A program made the translations under genes and the position numbers. Shown in pieces: positions 33,417-43,141 of a DNA stretch of 64,000 nt. Every line of letters starts with the position of its first letter. Within the stretch, counting starts at the first letter, position 1. The stretch comes from Marimonas arenosa (GTDB lineage: Bacteria > Pseudomonadota > Alphaproteobacteria > Rhodobacterales > Rhodobacteraceae): positions 124,001 to 188,000 of the forward strand of contig NZ_JANHAX010000001.1 of assembly GCF_030848945.1 (NCBI RefSeq), written 5' to 3'. A model generated the notes under the pieces. That model was not told where the DNA came from. It did not search any database and worked only from the letters and a program-made list of their open reading frames with translations.

Positions 33417-34391
33417 CTACCAGCGCAGTACCACCGCGCCCCAGGCCAGTCCGCCGCCGATCGCCTCGGTGACGAGGAGATCGCCTGCTTTGATCTGACC
33501 ACGCTCGACGCCCACCGACAGCGCCAGCGGAATCGAGGCGGCTGAGGTGTTGCCATGGTCCTGCACGGTGACAATGACGCGCTCCATCGGCACGCCCATC
33601 TTCTTGGCGGTGCCCTCGATGATGCGAATATTGGCCTGGTGCGGCACGATCCAGTCGACCGCTTCGTCGGTCAGTCCGGCCTTCGACAGCGCTGCGTGGG
33701 CGGTGGTGGTGAGCTTGTCGACGGCCTGGCGGAACAGCGGGTTGCCCTGCATTCTGAGCTTGCCGGAATGGCCGGTCGAAGACACCCCGCCATCGACAAA
33801 GAGCATGTCGCGGAAGCGGCCATCGGAATTGAGATCGGCGCTGAGCACGCCACGGTCTGCGGCGGTGCCATCACCCCTCTGGGCTTTCAGCACCAACGCG
33901 CCTGCGCCGTCGCCGAACAGCACACAGGTCGACCGGTCGGTCCAGTCCATGATGCGTGAGAAGGTCTCTGCCCCGATCACCAGGACGGTCTTGGCCTGGC
34001 CCGACAGCACCAGCGCGTTGGCGTTGGTCAGGGCGAAGACGAAGCCGGCGCAGACCGCCTGCACATCGAAGGCAAAACCGCGGGTCATGCCGAGGCCGGC
34101 CTGCACCATGGTGGCGACCGAAGGGAAGGTCAGGTCAGGGGTCGAGGTGGCCACGACCACGGCGTCGATGTCGTCGGGCTCCATCCCGGCCGAGGCGAGC
34201 GCCCGGCGGGCGGCGATGATCCCCATGTCCGACGTGGTTTCACCCTCGGCCGCGAAGTGGCGGCGCTCGATGCCCGAGCGCGAGCGAATCCACTCGTCCG
34301 AGGTCTCGAGCGTTTTCTCGAAGGCGCTGTTGGGCACGACGTTTTCCGGCAGGTAATGGCCGACGCCTTGAACGACTGCTCGTATGGTCAT
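33417..34391 (-). CDS. fabH: 3-oxoacyl-ACP synthase III (FabH)
   Basis: 324 residues. The active-site Cys is C114 in QAVCAGF; the catalytic His and Asn are in VPHQANIRI and DHGNTSAASI. It condenses acetyl-CoA with malonyl-ACP to start fatty acid synthesis. Its ATG overlaps the plsX stop by four bases (34388-34391), so the two are coupled. Confidence 0.96.
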   Translation of the reverse strand: MTIRAVVQGVGHYLPENVVPNSAFEKTLETSDEWIRSRSGIERRHFAAEGETTSDMGIIAARRALASAGMEPDDIDAVVVATSTPDLTFPSVATMVQAGLGMTRGFAFDVQAVCAGFVFALTNANALVLSGQAKTVLVIGAETFSRIMDWTDRSTCVLFGDGAGALVLKAQRGDGTAADRGVLSADLNSDGRFRDMLFVDGGVSSTGHSGKLRMQGNPLFRQAVDKLTTTAHAALSKAGLTDEAVDWIVPHQANIRIIEGTAKKMGVPMERVIVTVQDHGNTSAASIPLALSVGVERGQIKAGDLLVTEAIGGGLAWGAVVLRW

Positions 34392-35512
34392 TTCGCGTCA
34401 CCGCCCTTCAGGTCTTTGATGTCGCTGCCGTCGCTGGCCGCCATCGTGGCTGCGGCGATCCGCGCCGCGAGCTTCTCGGAGAAATGACTCTGACCAAGCT
34501 GGAACGCAAGCTTGACCGCAGCGGCAACGCCGGTGGCGTCGGCGCCGCCATGGGATTTCACCACCGTGCCGTTGAGCCCGAGAAAGACGCCACCATTTAC
34601 CCGGCGCGGATCGATTCGCTTTTTCAGCCGCTGCAGCGAAGTATAGGCCAATAGCGAGGCAAGCCGCGACAGCGGTGTGTACTTGAACGCTTCCTTCAGG
34701 AAATATCCAATAAGTGAGGCGGTGCCTTCGCCGGTTTTCAGCGCCACGTTACCGGTGAAGCCGTCGGTCACGATCACGTCGCAACGGTTGCCGGGTATGT
34801 CCGATCCCTCGACAAATCCGACATAGTCGAACTTGGCGGCGGCGGCGTTCTCGGCAATCAGGTCGTTGGCAGCCCGCATCTCGGGACGGCCCTTGAACTC
34901 TTCGGTGCCGACATTCAGGAGCCCGACGCGCGGCCGTTCGAGCCCGAGCCCGTTGCGGGCATAGGACGCGCCCATCAGTGCATATTGCAGCAGGTCGCGC
35001 TCGTCGGCCTTCACATCGGCGCCGGCGTCGAGCATCACGTTAAATTCCTGCGGGTTGTGCGATGGCCACAGCACGGCGATAGCCGGGCGATAGACCCCGG
35101 GCAGCTTGCGCAGCCGTACCACCGACAGCAGCATCAGCGCGCCGGTGTTGCCGCAGGAGACGCAGGCGCTGGCCTCGCCGATGCGGACCGAGTCGAGTGC
35201 CGAGTACATCGACGTGTCCTTCGAGGCGCGCAGGATGTGGCCGGGCTTGTCGTCCATCGACACGACGCCCCGGGCATCGCGAATCTCGCAGCGCCCGGCA
35301 AGATTCTTCCGACGCGCGACCAGCGGTCCGATTACGTCTTTAGGCCCGTGCAGGATGAAAGCGATGTCGGGGTTGGCCTTGACCGAACGCGAAATGCCGG
35401 CGACCACGGTCGCCGGCCCCTTGTCGCCACCCATGGCGTCGACGGAAATGGTGATCCGCTCAGGCGCGTCGCCCGATGATGTCTGGCCGGGATGTACCTG
35501 TTCGCCAGTCAT
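34388..35512 (-). CDS. plsX: Phosphate acyltransferase PlsX
   Basis: 374 residues from the ATG at 35510-35512. Recognised by SVDAMGGDKGP near the N-terminus, the central PAIAVLWPS and DAGADVKADERDLLQYALMG, and EGSDIPGNRCDVIVTDGFTGNVALK. PlsX makes acyl-phosphate from acyl-ACP for PlsY in phospholipid synthesis. It lies between rpmF and fabH in the conserved order rpmF-plsX-fabH. An upstream in-frame extension to 35599 overlaps rpmF antisense space and is rejected. Confidence 0.95.
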   Translation of the reverse strand: MTGEQVHPGQTSSGDAPERITISVDAMGGDKGPATVVAGISRSVKANPDIAFILHGPKDVIGPLVARRKNLAGRCEIRDARGVVSMDDKPGHILRASKDTSMYSALDSVRIGEASACVSCGNTGALMLLSVVRLRKLPGVYRPAIAVLWPSHNPQEFNVMLDAGADVKADERDLLQYALMGASYARNGLGLERPRVGLLNVGTEEFKGRPEMRAANDLIAENAAAAKFDYVGFVEGSDIPGNRCDVIVTDGFTGNVALKTGEGTASLIGYFLKEAFKYTPLSRLASLLAYTSLQRLKKRIDPRRVNGGVFLGLNGTVVKSHGGADATGVAAAVKLAFQLGQSHFSEKLAARIAAATMAASDGSDIKDLKGGDAK

Positions 35513-35537
35513 GCCGCGGGCGGACCCCGATGCGGCC

Positions 35538-35744
35538 TCAGGCCGCGTCTTCGTCGAGCTCGATCTCGTCGACCACCGCGACGATCTCGCGATCGTCATA
35601 GTGCCCGCAGGACGGGCAGACGTGGTGCGGGCGTTTCAGCTCGCCGCAGTTGGAGCACTCGTTCGGGTTTGCAGCAACCAGCGCGTCATGGGCGCGGCGG
35701 TTGTTGCGGCGCGATTTCGAGACTTTGTTCTGTTGGACAGCCAT
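35538..35744 (-). CDS. rpmF: 50S ribosomal protein L32
   Basis: 68 residues. Starts [19 protein letters not shown]. It has two CxxC pairs, in ECSNCGEL and VCPSCGHY, so this is the zinc-binding version. The tail is acidic. The gene is followed by plsX and fabH. Confidence 0.97.
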   Translation of the reverse strand: MAVQQNKVSKSRRNNRRAHDALVAANPNECSNCGELKRPHHVCPSCGHYDDREIVAVVDEIELDEDAA

Positions 35745-35980
35745 GTCGCAACCTCAATTCCATGTTCGCGGACCCATGCCCCTTCACCGGCATCCGGCTT
35801 CAGGCCACGCGTCCAGTTTCCTTTGAAGGCGCCTGGCGCCCTTTTCGCGGGTGTTGCAGGCTCTTATTCGGATCGCACCGGCCTGTCCAACACTAATTTC
35901 GCAAGAGTGCAGGAAAATAGCCGGAATCGGCCTTGGTGCAAGCGGTTTTTCCGCGTCGCAGCGAATTTTCCCGCGGCCGA

Positions 35981-36529
35981 TTACTCGTCGCTTTCCAGCT
36001 TGTCGCGCAGCGCCGCAAGCCCGGCGAAGGGCCGGGCGTCCTCATCTGTCATTGGTGCCTTGCCCGGCTCGGTGAACTGCACGGTCTCGAGCGCGGCGCC
36101 GTCGGCGCGCGGATAGAGCGGCAGTGCCAGCGCCAGCGCCTCGGTCATCACCGCGTCGAGGTCGATCTCGACGCCCAGCTTCTCGATCGAGTCGTCTTCC
36201 GGCATCTCGATTTCCTCGCCCTCCATCGCCTCTTCCGGCAGATGGGCGACGAAACGACGGGTCACCTCGTCTTCGATCCGGGTGGTCACCGGCGCCAGCG
36301 TGACGACGCAGGGCTGCACCACGGTGGCCCCGAGCCGGGCGTGAAGTTGCCAGTCGGTTTTGCCGGCCGAGGCGATCTCGCCCTCGAAGCGCAGCTTGCG
36401 CAATTCGCTCAGTCCGAGGGCCGCAGCGATCTCGGTCATCCGGGCCCGATCGGGCGTGAGGTGGAAGGCTGTCGGCCGGTTTTGCGGCAGATCTGCCACC
36501 TTCAGACGCGTCGAACTAAACTGGGGCAT
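35981..36529 (-). CDS. yceD: DUF177 / YceD family protein
   Basis: 182 residues from the ATG at 36527-36529. The central segment has the family's conserved Cys and acidic pattern (VVQPCVVTLAPVTTRIED), then EEIEMPEDDSIEKLGVEIDLDAVMTEALALALPLYPR. YceD homologues act in 23S rRNA accumulation and are usually next to rpmF, as here (236 bases apart). It is divergent from bamE. Confidence 0.88.
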   Translation of the reverse strand: MPQFSSTRLKVADLPQNRPTAFHLTPDRARMTEIAAALGLSELRKLRFEGEIASAGKTDWQLHARLGATVVQPCVVTLAPVTTRIEDEVTRRFVAHLPEEAMEGEEIEMPEDDSIEKLGVEIDLDAVMTEALALALPLYPRADGAALETVQFTEPGKAPMTDEDARPFAGLAALRDKLESDE

Positions 36530-36612
36530 GGCTTTTCCATTCTTGAAGAAAGGGGCGAAGCTGTTGTAAGCGGGATAAAAGGCGCAAATCGCCAAGGCAA
36601 GAGGGCAGCGGT

Positions 36613-37071
36613 ATGGCGGGATTATCCAAAGCGAAGCTTGGGCTGGCAGTCCTCGTGCTCTGTGCCGTGTCGGCCTGCGCGGCAGTCTATCGCAACCACG
36701 GTTATGTTCCCAGCGAGGAAGAGCTTGCTGAAATCGTCGTTGGGGTCGACTCGCGTGCCACGGTCGATGACGTGATCGGGGAGCCGTCGGCGGGCGGGCT
36801 GCTTCAAGGCGGGGACTACTATTATGTTCGCAGCCGGGTGCGCCATTTCGGCATGCTCGAGCCGCAAGTGGTCGAACGCCAGGTCCTGGCCATCAGCTTC
36901 GACAGCAACGACGTGGTGCAGAACATCGAGCGGTTCGGTCTCGAAGACGGACGGATCGTGCCGCTGGCGCGGCGGGTGACCAGTTCCAGCGTCGAGGGCA
37001 AGGGGTTCCTGCGACAGCTTCTCGGCAATCTCGGAAACTTCGACCCGACTTCGATCTTCAACCAGGAGTGA
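36613..37071 (+). CDS. bamE: Outer membrane assembly lipoprotein BamE
   Basis: 152 residues. A lipoprotein signal peptide ends at Cys22 (AVSAC). The SmpA/OmlA domain follows with RATVDDVIGEPSAGG and GDYYYVRSRVRHFG. BamE is a lipoprotein of the BAM complex that folds outer membrane proteins. It is divergent from yceD with about 80 bases between starts. The C-terminal extension (FLRQLLGNLGNF) is typical of alphaproteobacterial members. Confidence 0.87.
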   Translation: MAGLSKAKLGLAVLVLCAVSACAAVYRNHGYVPSEEELAEIVVGVDSRATVDDVIGEPSAGGLLQGGDYYYVRSRVRHFGMLEPQVVERQVLAISFDSNDVVQNIERFGLEDGRIVPLARRVTSSSVEGKGFLRQLLGNLGNFDPTSIFNQE

Positions 37072-37178
37072 CCGCCGCCGTCGCGGAGAGCTTTGTTTGC
37101 TTGCGGTGTTTCATCGGCGTGTCATGACTTGCGTGCTATGCTTCGGGCGCCTGACTTTCTGACGAAAAGGAGAGGGCG

Positions 37179-37910
37179 ATGGCGCTGGCTCTGGACAAGG
37201 GGTGTTATCGCGCGCGCTTTGCCGAAACCGCGGCCGAAATCCGCGCCACACAGGCGTTGCGGCACCGGGCCTTTTTCGGGCGCGACGGGATCGACGCCGA
37301 TCAATACGACCCGGTCTGCCGCCACTTGATGGTGGAGGAGCGGGGCACCGATCGTTTGTTGGCGTGCTGTCGGGTCCTGTATTTGGCCCCCGGGCAGATC
37401 GGGCGTAGCTACTCGGCGCAGTACTACGGGCTCGCGGCCCTGGAATCCTTTGACGGCGCCATGCTCGAGATCGGCCGGTTCTGTAGCGCGGCGGGCAGGG
37501 CAGATCCCGACATCCTGCGTATCGCCTGGGCCGCGCTTGCGGCGTATGTCGATGTTAAGCATGTGAAAATGCTGTTTGGCTGTTCGTCTTTCGCGGGCAC
37601 GGACGGGGCCGAGTATCTCGATGCCTTCGCCATGTTGCGGGAGCGCCACCTGGCGCCGAAACGCTGGCTGCCGCGGGTCAAGGCCCCCAAGGTGGTCCGC
37701 TTTGCCCAGCAACGGCGGCGCAAACCGGACGTGAAACAGGCAATGCGACGAATGCCGCCGCTTCTGAAAACCTATCTTTCAATGGGGGGCTGGGTCAGCG
37801 ATCATGCGGTGGTCGATGCCCGGATGGGCACGCTGCATGTCTTCACCGGGCTCGAGATTGCCGCGATTCCGCCGGCCCGGATGCGGCTGTTGCGCGCCGC
37901 GGCCGCTTGA
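37179..37910 (+). CDS. olsB: Ornithine N-acyltransferase OlsB-like (GNAT fold)
   Basis: 243 residues. It resembles OlsB-type GNAT acyltransferases: ATQALRHRAFFG at the N-terminus, then LACCRVLYLAPGQIGRSYSAQYY, the acyl-ACP region MLEIGRFCSA, and GCSSFAGTDGAEYLDAFAML. OlsB transfers a 3-hydroxyacyl chain from ACP to ornithine, the first step of ornithine lipid synthesis. The olsA partner is not in the window. The start ATG 37179 follows AAAAGGAGAGGGCG, a good ribosome binding site. Confidence 0.82.
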   Translation: MALALDKGCYRARFAETAAEIRATQALRHRAFFGRDGIDADQYDPVCRHLMVEERGTDRLLACCRVLYLAPGQIGRSYSAQYYGLAALESFDGAMLEIGRFCSAAGRADPDILRIAWAALAAYVDVKHVKMLFGCSSFAGTDGAEYLDAFAMLRERHLAPKRWLPRVKAPKVVRFAQQRRRKPDVKQAMRRMPPLLKTYLSMGGWVSDHAVVDARMGTLHVFTGLEIAAIPPARMRLLRAAAA

Positions 37911-37941
37911 CGCTGGTGCCGGGCGGGGATAGCTGACGGGC

Positions 37942-39777
37942 ATGGCCCGGACACCGCTTCTGCAACTCACCGACATCGCGCTCACCTTCGGCGGGGAGCC
38001 GGTGCTCGACGGCGTCTCGCTGGTCGTGCAGCAAGGCGACCGGATCGCGCTGGTAGGGCGGAACGGTTCCGGAAAATCAACGCTTCTCAAGGTGATGGCG
38101 GGCATTGTTGAACAAGATCAGGGGGCCGTTGTGGCCGGACCCGGTGTGCGTGTCGGCTACATGGAGCAGGAGCCCGACATGGCCGGATTCGCCACACTCG
38201 GCGACTATGCCGCAAGCGGGTTGGAGCCGGGCGAACTCTACCGTGTCGAGAGGGCGGGCGAAGGGTTGAAATTCGATCCTGAACGCCCGGTCGAGACCGC
38301 CTCGGGCGGCGAGCGGCGGCGGGCGGCGCTGGCCAAACTGATGGCAGAGGCGCCGGAGTTGATGCTGCTGGACGAACCCACCAATCACCTCGATATCGAG
38401 GCCGTTCTGTGGCTGGAGCAGGAGTTGAAATCGATCCGCGCCGCCTTCGTTCTGATCTCGCACGATCGCGCCTTTCTACGAGAGCTTACGCGGGCAACCC
38501 TCTGGATAGACAGAGGAAACGTGCGAAGGCAGGAGCAGGGGTTCGCGGCATTCGAAGCCTGGCGGGACAAGATCTGGGAGGAGGAAGACCTCGCCCGCCA
38601 TAAACTGGACCGCAAGATCAAGGCAGAGGCGCGATGGGCGGTGGAAGGCATCAGCGCCCGACGCAAGCGCAACATGGGACGGGTGCGGGCCCTGCAGGAG
38701 ATGCGCCAGGAGCGCGCCGCCCAGATTCAGCGGCAGGGCACGGCGGGCATGGCGTTGGAGGCGGGCCCAAAGTCTGGCCGCAAGGTGATCGAAGCCAGCG
38801 GTATTTCCAAGACTTATGATGGCAAGCCAATCATTCGCGACTTCGACCTGACGGTGATGCGCGGGGATCGGGTGGCCTTCGTCGGGCCCAATGGCGTGGG
38901 CAAGACGACGCTGTTGAAACTGCTGATGCAGGAGACGGTGCCGGATACGGGGACGGTCAAGCATGGCACCAACCTGGAGGCGGCGGTGTTCGATCAGGCC
39001 CGGACTCAACTCGACCCTGAGGCGACGCTGTGGGACAGCTTGACCAGCGATCCTGGGATGCGGGTTTCGGGGCAATCGGATCAGGTGATGGTGCGTGGCA
39101 GCCCGCGCCACGTGGTCGGTTATCTCAAGGAGTTTCTGTTCGACGAGCGTCAGGCAAGAGCGCCGGTCAAGTCATTGTCAGGCGGAGAAAAAGCGCGGTT
39201 ACTGTTGGCCAGGCTGATGGCGCGTGAAAGCAACCTGCTGGTGCTGGATGAGCCAACCAACGATCTCGATGTCGAGACGCTCGACCTGCTGCAGGAGCTG
39301 CTGGACGATTACGACGGCACCGTGCTGCTGGTCAGCCACGACCGCGATTTCCTCGACCGCGTGGCGAGTATCACCATCGCCATGGAAGGCAACGGCCGGG
39401 CCACGGTTTATGCCGGCGGCTGGAGCGACTACCAGGCACAAAAGGCCGGGGGCACGATTGGTGACGCGCCGGAAAAGAAAGAGAAATCAAAACGGTCCGC
39501 GGGAAAGCTGAAAGCGGTGGTCAAACCCGGTTCCGAGTCCAGATCCGGGTTGTCCTTCACCGAGAAACACCGGCTGGAAGAACTGCCCGCGGTCATCGAC
39601 CGTCTGGAGGCGGAAATCGGCAAGCTCGAGGGCTTCCTCGCGCAACCGGACCTGTACACGGCCGAACCGGCTAAGTTTCAGAAGGCGACCGAGGCGCTGG
39701 TCGAGCGACAGGCATCGCTGCGGGCCGCCGAGGAAGAGTGGTTAACGCTTGCTGAAAAGGCCGAGATAAACGGTTAA
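37942..39777 (+). CDS. uup: ABC-F family ATPase (Uup-like)
   Basis: 611 residues with two ABC domains in tandem and no membrane segment. Domain 1 has GRNGSGKSTL, SGGERRRAAL and LDEPTNHLD; domain 2 has GPNGVGKTTL, SGGEKARLLL and LDEPTNDLD. The C-terminus is a Lys-rich linker followed by a coiled coil (VIDRLEAEIGKLEGFL), as in Uup, which is linked to DNA or ribosome quality control. It starts 31 bases after olsB. Confidence 0.9.
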   Translation: MARTPLLQLTDIALTFGGEPVLDGVSLVVQQGDRIALVGRNGSGKSTLLKVMAGIVEQDQGAVVAGPGVRVGYMEQEPDMAGFATLGDYAASGLEPGELYRVERAGEGLKFDPERPVETASGGERRRAALAKLMAEAPELMLLDEPTNHLDIEAVLWLEQELKSIRAAFVLISHDRAFLRELTRATLWIDRGNVRRQEQGFAAFEAWRDKIWEEEDLARHKLDRKIKAEARWAVEGISARRKRNMGRVRALQEMRQERAAQIQRQGTAGMALEAGPKSGRKVIEASGISKTYDGKPIIRDFDLTVMRGDRVAFVGPNGVGKTTLLKLLMQETVPDTGTVKHGTNLEAAVFDQARTQLDPEATLWDSLTSDPGMRVSGQSDQVMVRGSPRHVVGYLKEFLFDERQARAPVKSLSGGEKARLLLARLMARESNLLVLDEPTNDLDVETLDLLQELLDDYDGTVLLVSHDRDFLDRVASITIAMEGNGRATVYAGGWSDYQAQKAGGTIGDAPEKKEKSKRSAGKLKAVVKPGSESRSGLSFTEKHRLEELPAVIDRLEAEIGKLEGFLAQPDLYTAEPAKFQKATEALVERQASLRAAEEEWLTLAEKAEING

Positions 39778-39876
39778 TCCGCGCCGCAGACGGCGGTATG
39801 GCACGCTGGCTGGCAGGCTGGCTGCGATGGGTATGGCAGAAAACGCGTTAACCTTGGTGATCCCGCGCAGGCTGCG

Positions 39877-39902
39877 GTAAGCCGGGCTTAAGCCCGGCCT
39901 AC
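39877..39902. repeat. 26-base near-perfect palindrome in convergent gap
   Basis: The core GCCGGGCTTAAGCCCGGC (39881-39898) is a perfect 18-base palindrome. The flanks GTAA and CTAC match with one change. It lies between the convergent ABC-F and SDR genes. It could terminate transcription both ways or be a member of a dispersed palindromic family; no U tract follows. Confidence 0.6.
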
Positions 39903-39917
39903 GGCAAAACGCCCCGG

Positions 39918-40673
39918 TCACTGCATCCGCAGGGCGCCATCGATGCGGATCACGGTGCCGTTGAGATAGCCGCACTCGACGATGAACTGCGCCAGCCGGG
40001 CGTATTCACTGGGATCGCCCAGCCGTTGCGGGCAGGTGACGTCGGCCGCGAGGCTGTCTTGCACCTCCTGCGGCAGGCCCATCAGCATCGGCGTGGCGAA
40101 GATACCCGGCGCAATGGTCATCACCCGGATGCCGCTGCGCGCGAGGTCACGCGCCATCGGCAGGGTCATGCCGACGATGCCGCCCTTGGAGCTGGCATAG
40201 CCGACCTGGCCCTTCTGACCGTCGAAGGCTGCAATCGAAGCGGTGTTGATGATCACGCCGCGGGCGCCATCGCTGTCGGGTTCGTTGCCGGCCATTTCGG
40301 CGGCCGCCAGCCGGGCGACGTTGAAGCTGCCCATCAGGTTGATGTCGAGAATCCGCTTGTAGTGGTCAAGCGAATGCGGGCCCTCCTTGCCCAGCGTCTT
40401 CTCGGCGGTGCCGATGCCGGCGCAGTTCACCGCGCAGGTGATGCGGCCCATGGCCTCTCTGGCCCTGGCGATGGCAGCGGCGACGCTGTCTTCGCTGGTC
40501 ACGTCGGTTTCGGCGAAGGTGCCGCCGATCTCGGCCGCGACCGCCTCGCCGCGCGCGCTGTCGCGGTCGAGCAGGGTGACCTTGGCACCGGAGGCGGCGA
40601 ATTGGCGGGCGGTGGCCTCGCCGAGGCCCGAGGCGCCACCGGTGATCACGGCGCAGGTGTCGGAGATTTGCAT
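39918..40673 (-). CDS. Short-chain dehydrogenase, 3-hydroxyacyl-CoA dehydrogenase type II-like
   Basis: 251 residues. A classical SDR with cofactor motif [12 protein letters not shown]-type segment AVNCAGIG, Ser in NTASIAAFD and the YxxxK motif in VGYASSKGG (Y and K three residues apart). The preference for NAD is suggested by LLDRDS. The sequence of the C-terminal part ([20 protein letters not shown]) is typical of human HSD17B10-like 3-hydroxyacyl-CoA dehydrogenases of fatty acid or branched-chain oxidation. No other acyl-CoA genes are adjacent, so the substrate remains inferred. Confidence 0.85.
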   Translation of the reverse strand: MQISDTCAVITGGASGLGEATARQFAASGAKVTLLDRDSARGEAVAAEIGGTFAETDVTSEDSVAAAIARAREAMGRITCAVNCAGIGTAEKTLGKEGPHSLDHYKRILDINLMGSFNVARLAAAEMAGNEPDSDGARGVIINTASIAAFDGQKGQVGYASSKGGIVGMTLPMARDLARSGIRVMTIAPGIFATPMLMGLPQEVQDSLAADVTCPQRLGDPSEYARLAQFIVECGYLNGTVIRIDGALRMQ

Positions 40674-40734
40674 GGGACGGGCTCCTTCCAGAGTGAAATG
40701 AACGAGTGTTCAGTAACGCGGCGGGCGCGGGGTG

Positions 40735-41805
40735 TCAAAGTTCTGATGAGGCGTTGCGCCGGGCGATCAGGCGGTTCATTGCCCCGAGCGCCAGCACGGT
40801 AATTGAGATGCGGAAGACGTGGTGCAGGGTGACGAAGGCCGGGTTGGCCTGCAGCGAGAGGGCGACGAGGGCCATTTCGTTGATGCCGCCGGGGGCGAAG
40901 GTGATCAGCAGCACCTCGAAGGTCTGCCCCACGTAAGGCCGGATCAGCAACGCCAGCGCGCTGCCGATCGCCAACATCGCGGTGACCGAGACGACGGCAA
41001 GGCCGAGCCCCTTGACCAGCATCGCGCGGCTTAACCCGGCGAAGCGCATCCCCAGCGAGGCGCCGACCACGACCTGTGCCAGTTGCATCAACCAGGGCGG
41101 CACCGACAGCGGATAACCCGACAGCGCCAGTCCGGCCGACACCAGTAGCGCGCCGGTGAGCTGCCAGGCGGGCAGACGCAACAGCCGTCCGAGCGTGATA
41201 CCGGCGGCATGGGCGGCGATGATGAGCGGCCAGTTGGTGGGCTCGGGCATGGCCGAGAGGCCCATGCCCGCGGCCGAGCCGACCGGGTGGCCTTCGTAGA
41301 GCGACAGACCCAGCGGCACCATGCCGATCACCGCCACGATTCGCAGGAACTGCTGGGTGACGAGACGGCGGATATCGGCCCCGGCGGCTTCGCCCATGGT
41401 GATCGCCTCGATCAGGCCGCCGGGGGCGGCCGAGTAATAGGCGGTTGCGTGGTCGTAGCCGCCGAGCCTGCGGAAAACCAGGTAATTGGCGCCGAACGCG
41501 ATCGGCACGAACACCACAATGGCGCCCATCGACAAGGCCAGCGCCTGGGGCTGGGCCAGCAACTCGGGCGAGACCTGGGCGCCGATCACCAGCCCGATGA
41601 TGGCGATGAACAGCACCCGGAACTTCATCGGGAAGCTGTAGCCCGCAGGCAGGAACCGCGGCAGGCCGATGGCGGGAATGGCGCAGGCGATCAGACTGCC
41701 GAGGAGCCAGGGCAGCGGCAGCGGTGTGTAGGAGGCCAGCCAGCCGCCGAAGCCGCCCAACCCGCAGAGCGCGAGGGTGATCAGGGCGGGGCGGACAAAC
41801 GGCAT
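40735..41805 (-). CDS. AbrB-family membrane protein (PF05145 type)
   Basis: 356 residues with about ten hydrophobic segments in two similar halves; the LLGSLIACAIP-type segment near the N-terminus and AWQLTGALLVSAGLALSG in the second half show the AbrB duplication repeat. The family is often mis-annotated as ammonia monooxygenase or transcription regulator; its members are integral membrane proteins of unclear function, some linked to transport. The start is the ATG at 41803-41805. Confidence 0.8.
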   Translation of the reverse strand: MPFVRPALITLALCGLGGFGGWLASYTPLPLPWLLGSLIACAIPAIGLPRFLPAGYSFPMKFRVLFIAIIGLVIGAQVSPELLAQPQALALSMGAIVVFVPIAFGANYLVFRRLGGYDHATAYYSAAPGGLIEAITMGEAAGADIRRLVTQQFLRIVAVIGMVPLGLSLYEGHPVGSAAGMGLSAMPEPTNWPLIIAAHAAGITLGRLLRLPAWQLTGALLVSAGLALSGYPLSVPPWLMQLAQVVVGASLGMRFAGLSRAMLVKGLGLAVVSVTAMLAIGSALALLIRPYVGQTFEVLLITFAPGGINEMALVALSLQANPAFVTLHHVFRISITVLALGAMNRLIARRNASSEL

Positions 41806-41827
41806 GGGTCTCTTTCATTCGGGAGGA

Positions 41828-41904
41828 TGGTAGGCCCGGCAGGACTCGAACCCGCAACCAAAGCGTTATGAGCGCTCTGCTCTAACCAATTGAGCTACAG
41901 GCCC
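41828..41904 (-). tRNA. tRNA with CAU anticodon (elongator Met or Ile2)
   Basis: A 77-base cloverleaf on the minus strand. The acceptor pairs GGGCCTG with CGGGCCT, with two G-U pairs, and the CCA is encoded at 41828-41830. The anticodon stem GAGCG/CGCTT closes the loop CTCATAA with anticodon CAU. Since Met and lysidine-modified Ile2 tRNAs share this anticodon, the identity cannot be settled by eye; the stem lacks the three G-C pairs of an initiator. Confidence 0.92.
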
Positions 41905-41974
41905 ATCCATTGCCTTAGCTAGCAGTTTGCGCCGCAGGGTCAAGCGGTGGCGGGCGGGCGGCGCGGGCAGGAGC

Positions 41975-42021
41975 GGGGGCGCTGCCCCCGCATCCCCGGG
42001 ATATTTCTGGCAAGAAGAAGG
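41975..42021 (+). repeat. Intergenic repeat family, copy A
   Basis: GGGGGCGCTGCCCCC, a short linker, CCCCGGGATATT, then GGCAAGAAGAAGG. The first part is a small hairpin. It matches 46108-46153 closely and lies between the CAU tRNA and purM. Confidence 0.7.
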
Positions 42022-42099
42022 GGCCTGGCAGGGACAGCGCGTTGCATGGCGACGCCGGATGGGGTAGGCGCTGCGGCAACTGTTACGGGGGATTGCGCC

Positions 42100-43140
42100 A
42101 TGGGCAAGAAGAACGGGATCACCTATGCCGAGGCGGGCGTGGATATCGATGCGGGCAACGCGTTGGTGGAGCGGATCAAGCCGGCGGCGAAGCGGACGGC
42201 GCGGCCGGGGGTGATGGCGGGGCTCGGTGGCTTCGGGGCGCTGTTCGATCTCAAGGCCGCCGGTTATGTCGACCCGGTGCTGGTCGCGGCGACCGACGGG
42301 GTCGGCACCAAGCTGAGGATCGCGATCGACACCGGCGAGGTCGACGGCGTCGGCCAGGACCTGGTGGCGATGTGCGTCAACGACCTGGTGTGCCAGGGGG
42401 CGGAGCCGCTGTTTTTCCTGGATTATTTCGCCACCGGCAAGCTCGAGACCGAGACCGCGGCGCGGATCATCGAGGGCATTGCCGAGGGCTGCGTGCTGTC
42501 GGGCTGTGCCCTGATCGGTGGCGAGACCGCGGAGATGCCGGGGATGTACCCGGACGGCGATTTCGACCTGGCGGGCTTTGCCGTCGGCGCGATGGAGCGC
42601 GGCACGGACCTGCCTGAGGGTGTCGCCGAAGGCGATGTCCTGCTGGGACTGGGCTCGAACGGCGTGCATTCCAACGGCTATAGTCTGGTGCGCAAGCTGG
42701 TCGAGATCAGCGGGCTGGGCTGGGACGCCGACTGCCCCTGGGGCGAAGGCAGCCTTGGCGCGGCACTGCTGGCGCCGACGCGGCTCTACGTGACACAGGC
42801 GCTGGCGGCGGTGCGGGCGGGCGGCGTGCACGCGCTGGCGCATATCACCGGCGGCGGGCTGACCGAGAACCTGCCGCGGGTGCTGCCGGAGGGGTTGGGT
42901 GCCGAGATCGACCTGGGCGCCTGGGAATTGCCGGGGGTGTTTGGGTGGCTGCGCCAGACCGGTGGCCTCGACGAGGCCGAGATGCTCAAGACCTTCAACT
43001 GCGGCGTCGGCATGGTCGTGGTCTGCGACGCCGCTCGCGCCGGGGCGCTGAAGGCGCTGTTCGAGACAGAGGGCGAGCAGGTTTTCGAGCTCGGTCGTGT
43101 AACGGCAGGTGCGGGCGTGCACTACTCCGGAGCGCTCTGA
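42100..43140 (+). CDS. purM: Phosphoribosylformylglycinamidine cyclo-ligase
   Basis: 346 residues from the ATG at 42100 ([19 protein letters not shown]). Conserved segments include [37 protein letters not shown] and [15 protein letters not shown]. It makes aminoimidazole ribotide, step five of purine synthesis. The frame is open far upstream, but family N-termini begin here. purN starts two bases after its stop. Confidence 0.96.
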   Translation: MGKKNGITYAEAGVDIDAGNALVERIKPAAKRTARPGVMAGLGGFGALFDLKAAGYVDPVLVAATDGVGTKLRIAIDTGEVDGVGQDLVAMCVNDLVCQGAEPLFFLDYFATGKLETETAARIIEGIAEGCVLSGCALIGGETAEMPGMYPDGDFDLAGFAVGAMERGTDLPEGVAEGDVLLGLGSNGVHSNGYSLVRKLVEISGLGWDADCPWGEGSLGAALLAPTRLYVTQALAAVRAGGVHALAHITGGGLTENLPRVLPEGLGAEIDLGAWELPGVFGWLRQTGGLDEAEMLKTFNCGVGMVVVCDAARAGALKALFETEGEQVFELGRVTAGAGVHYSGAL

Positions 43141-43141
43141 C

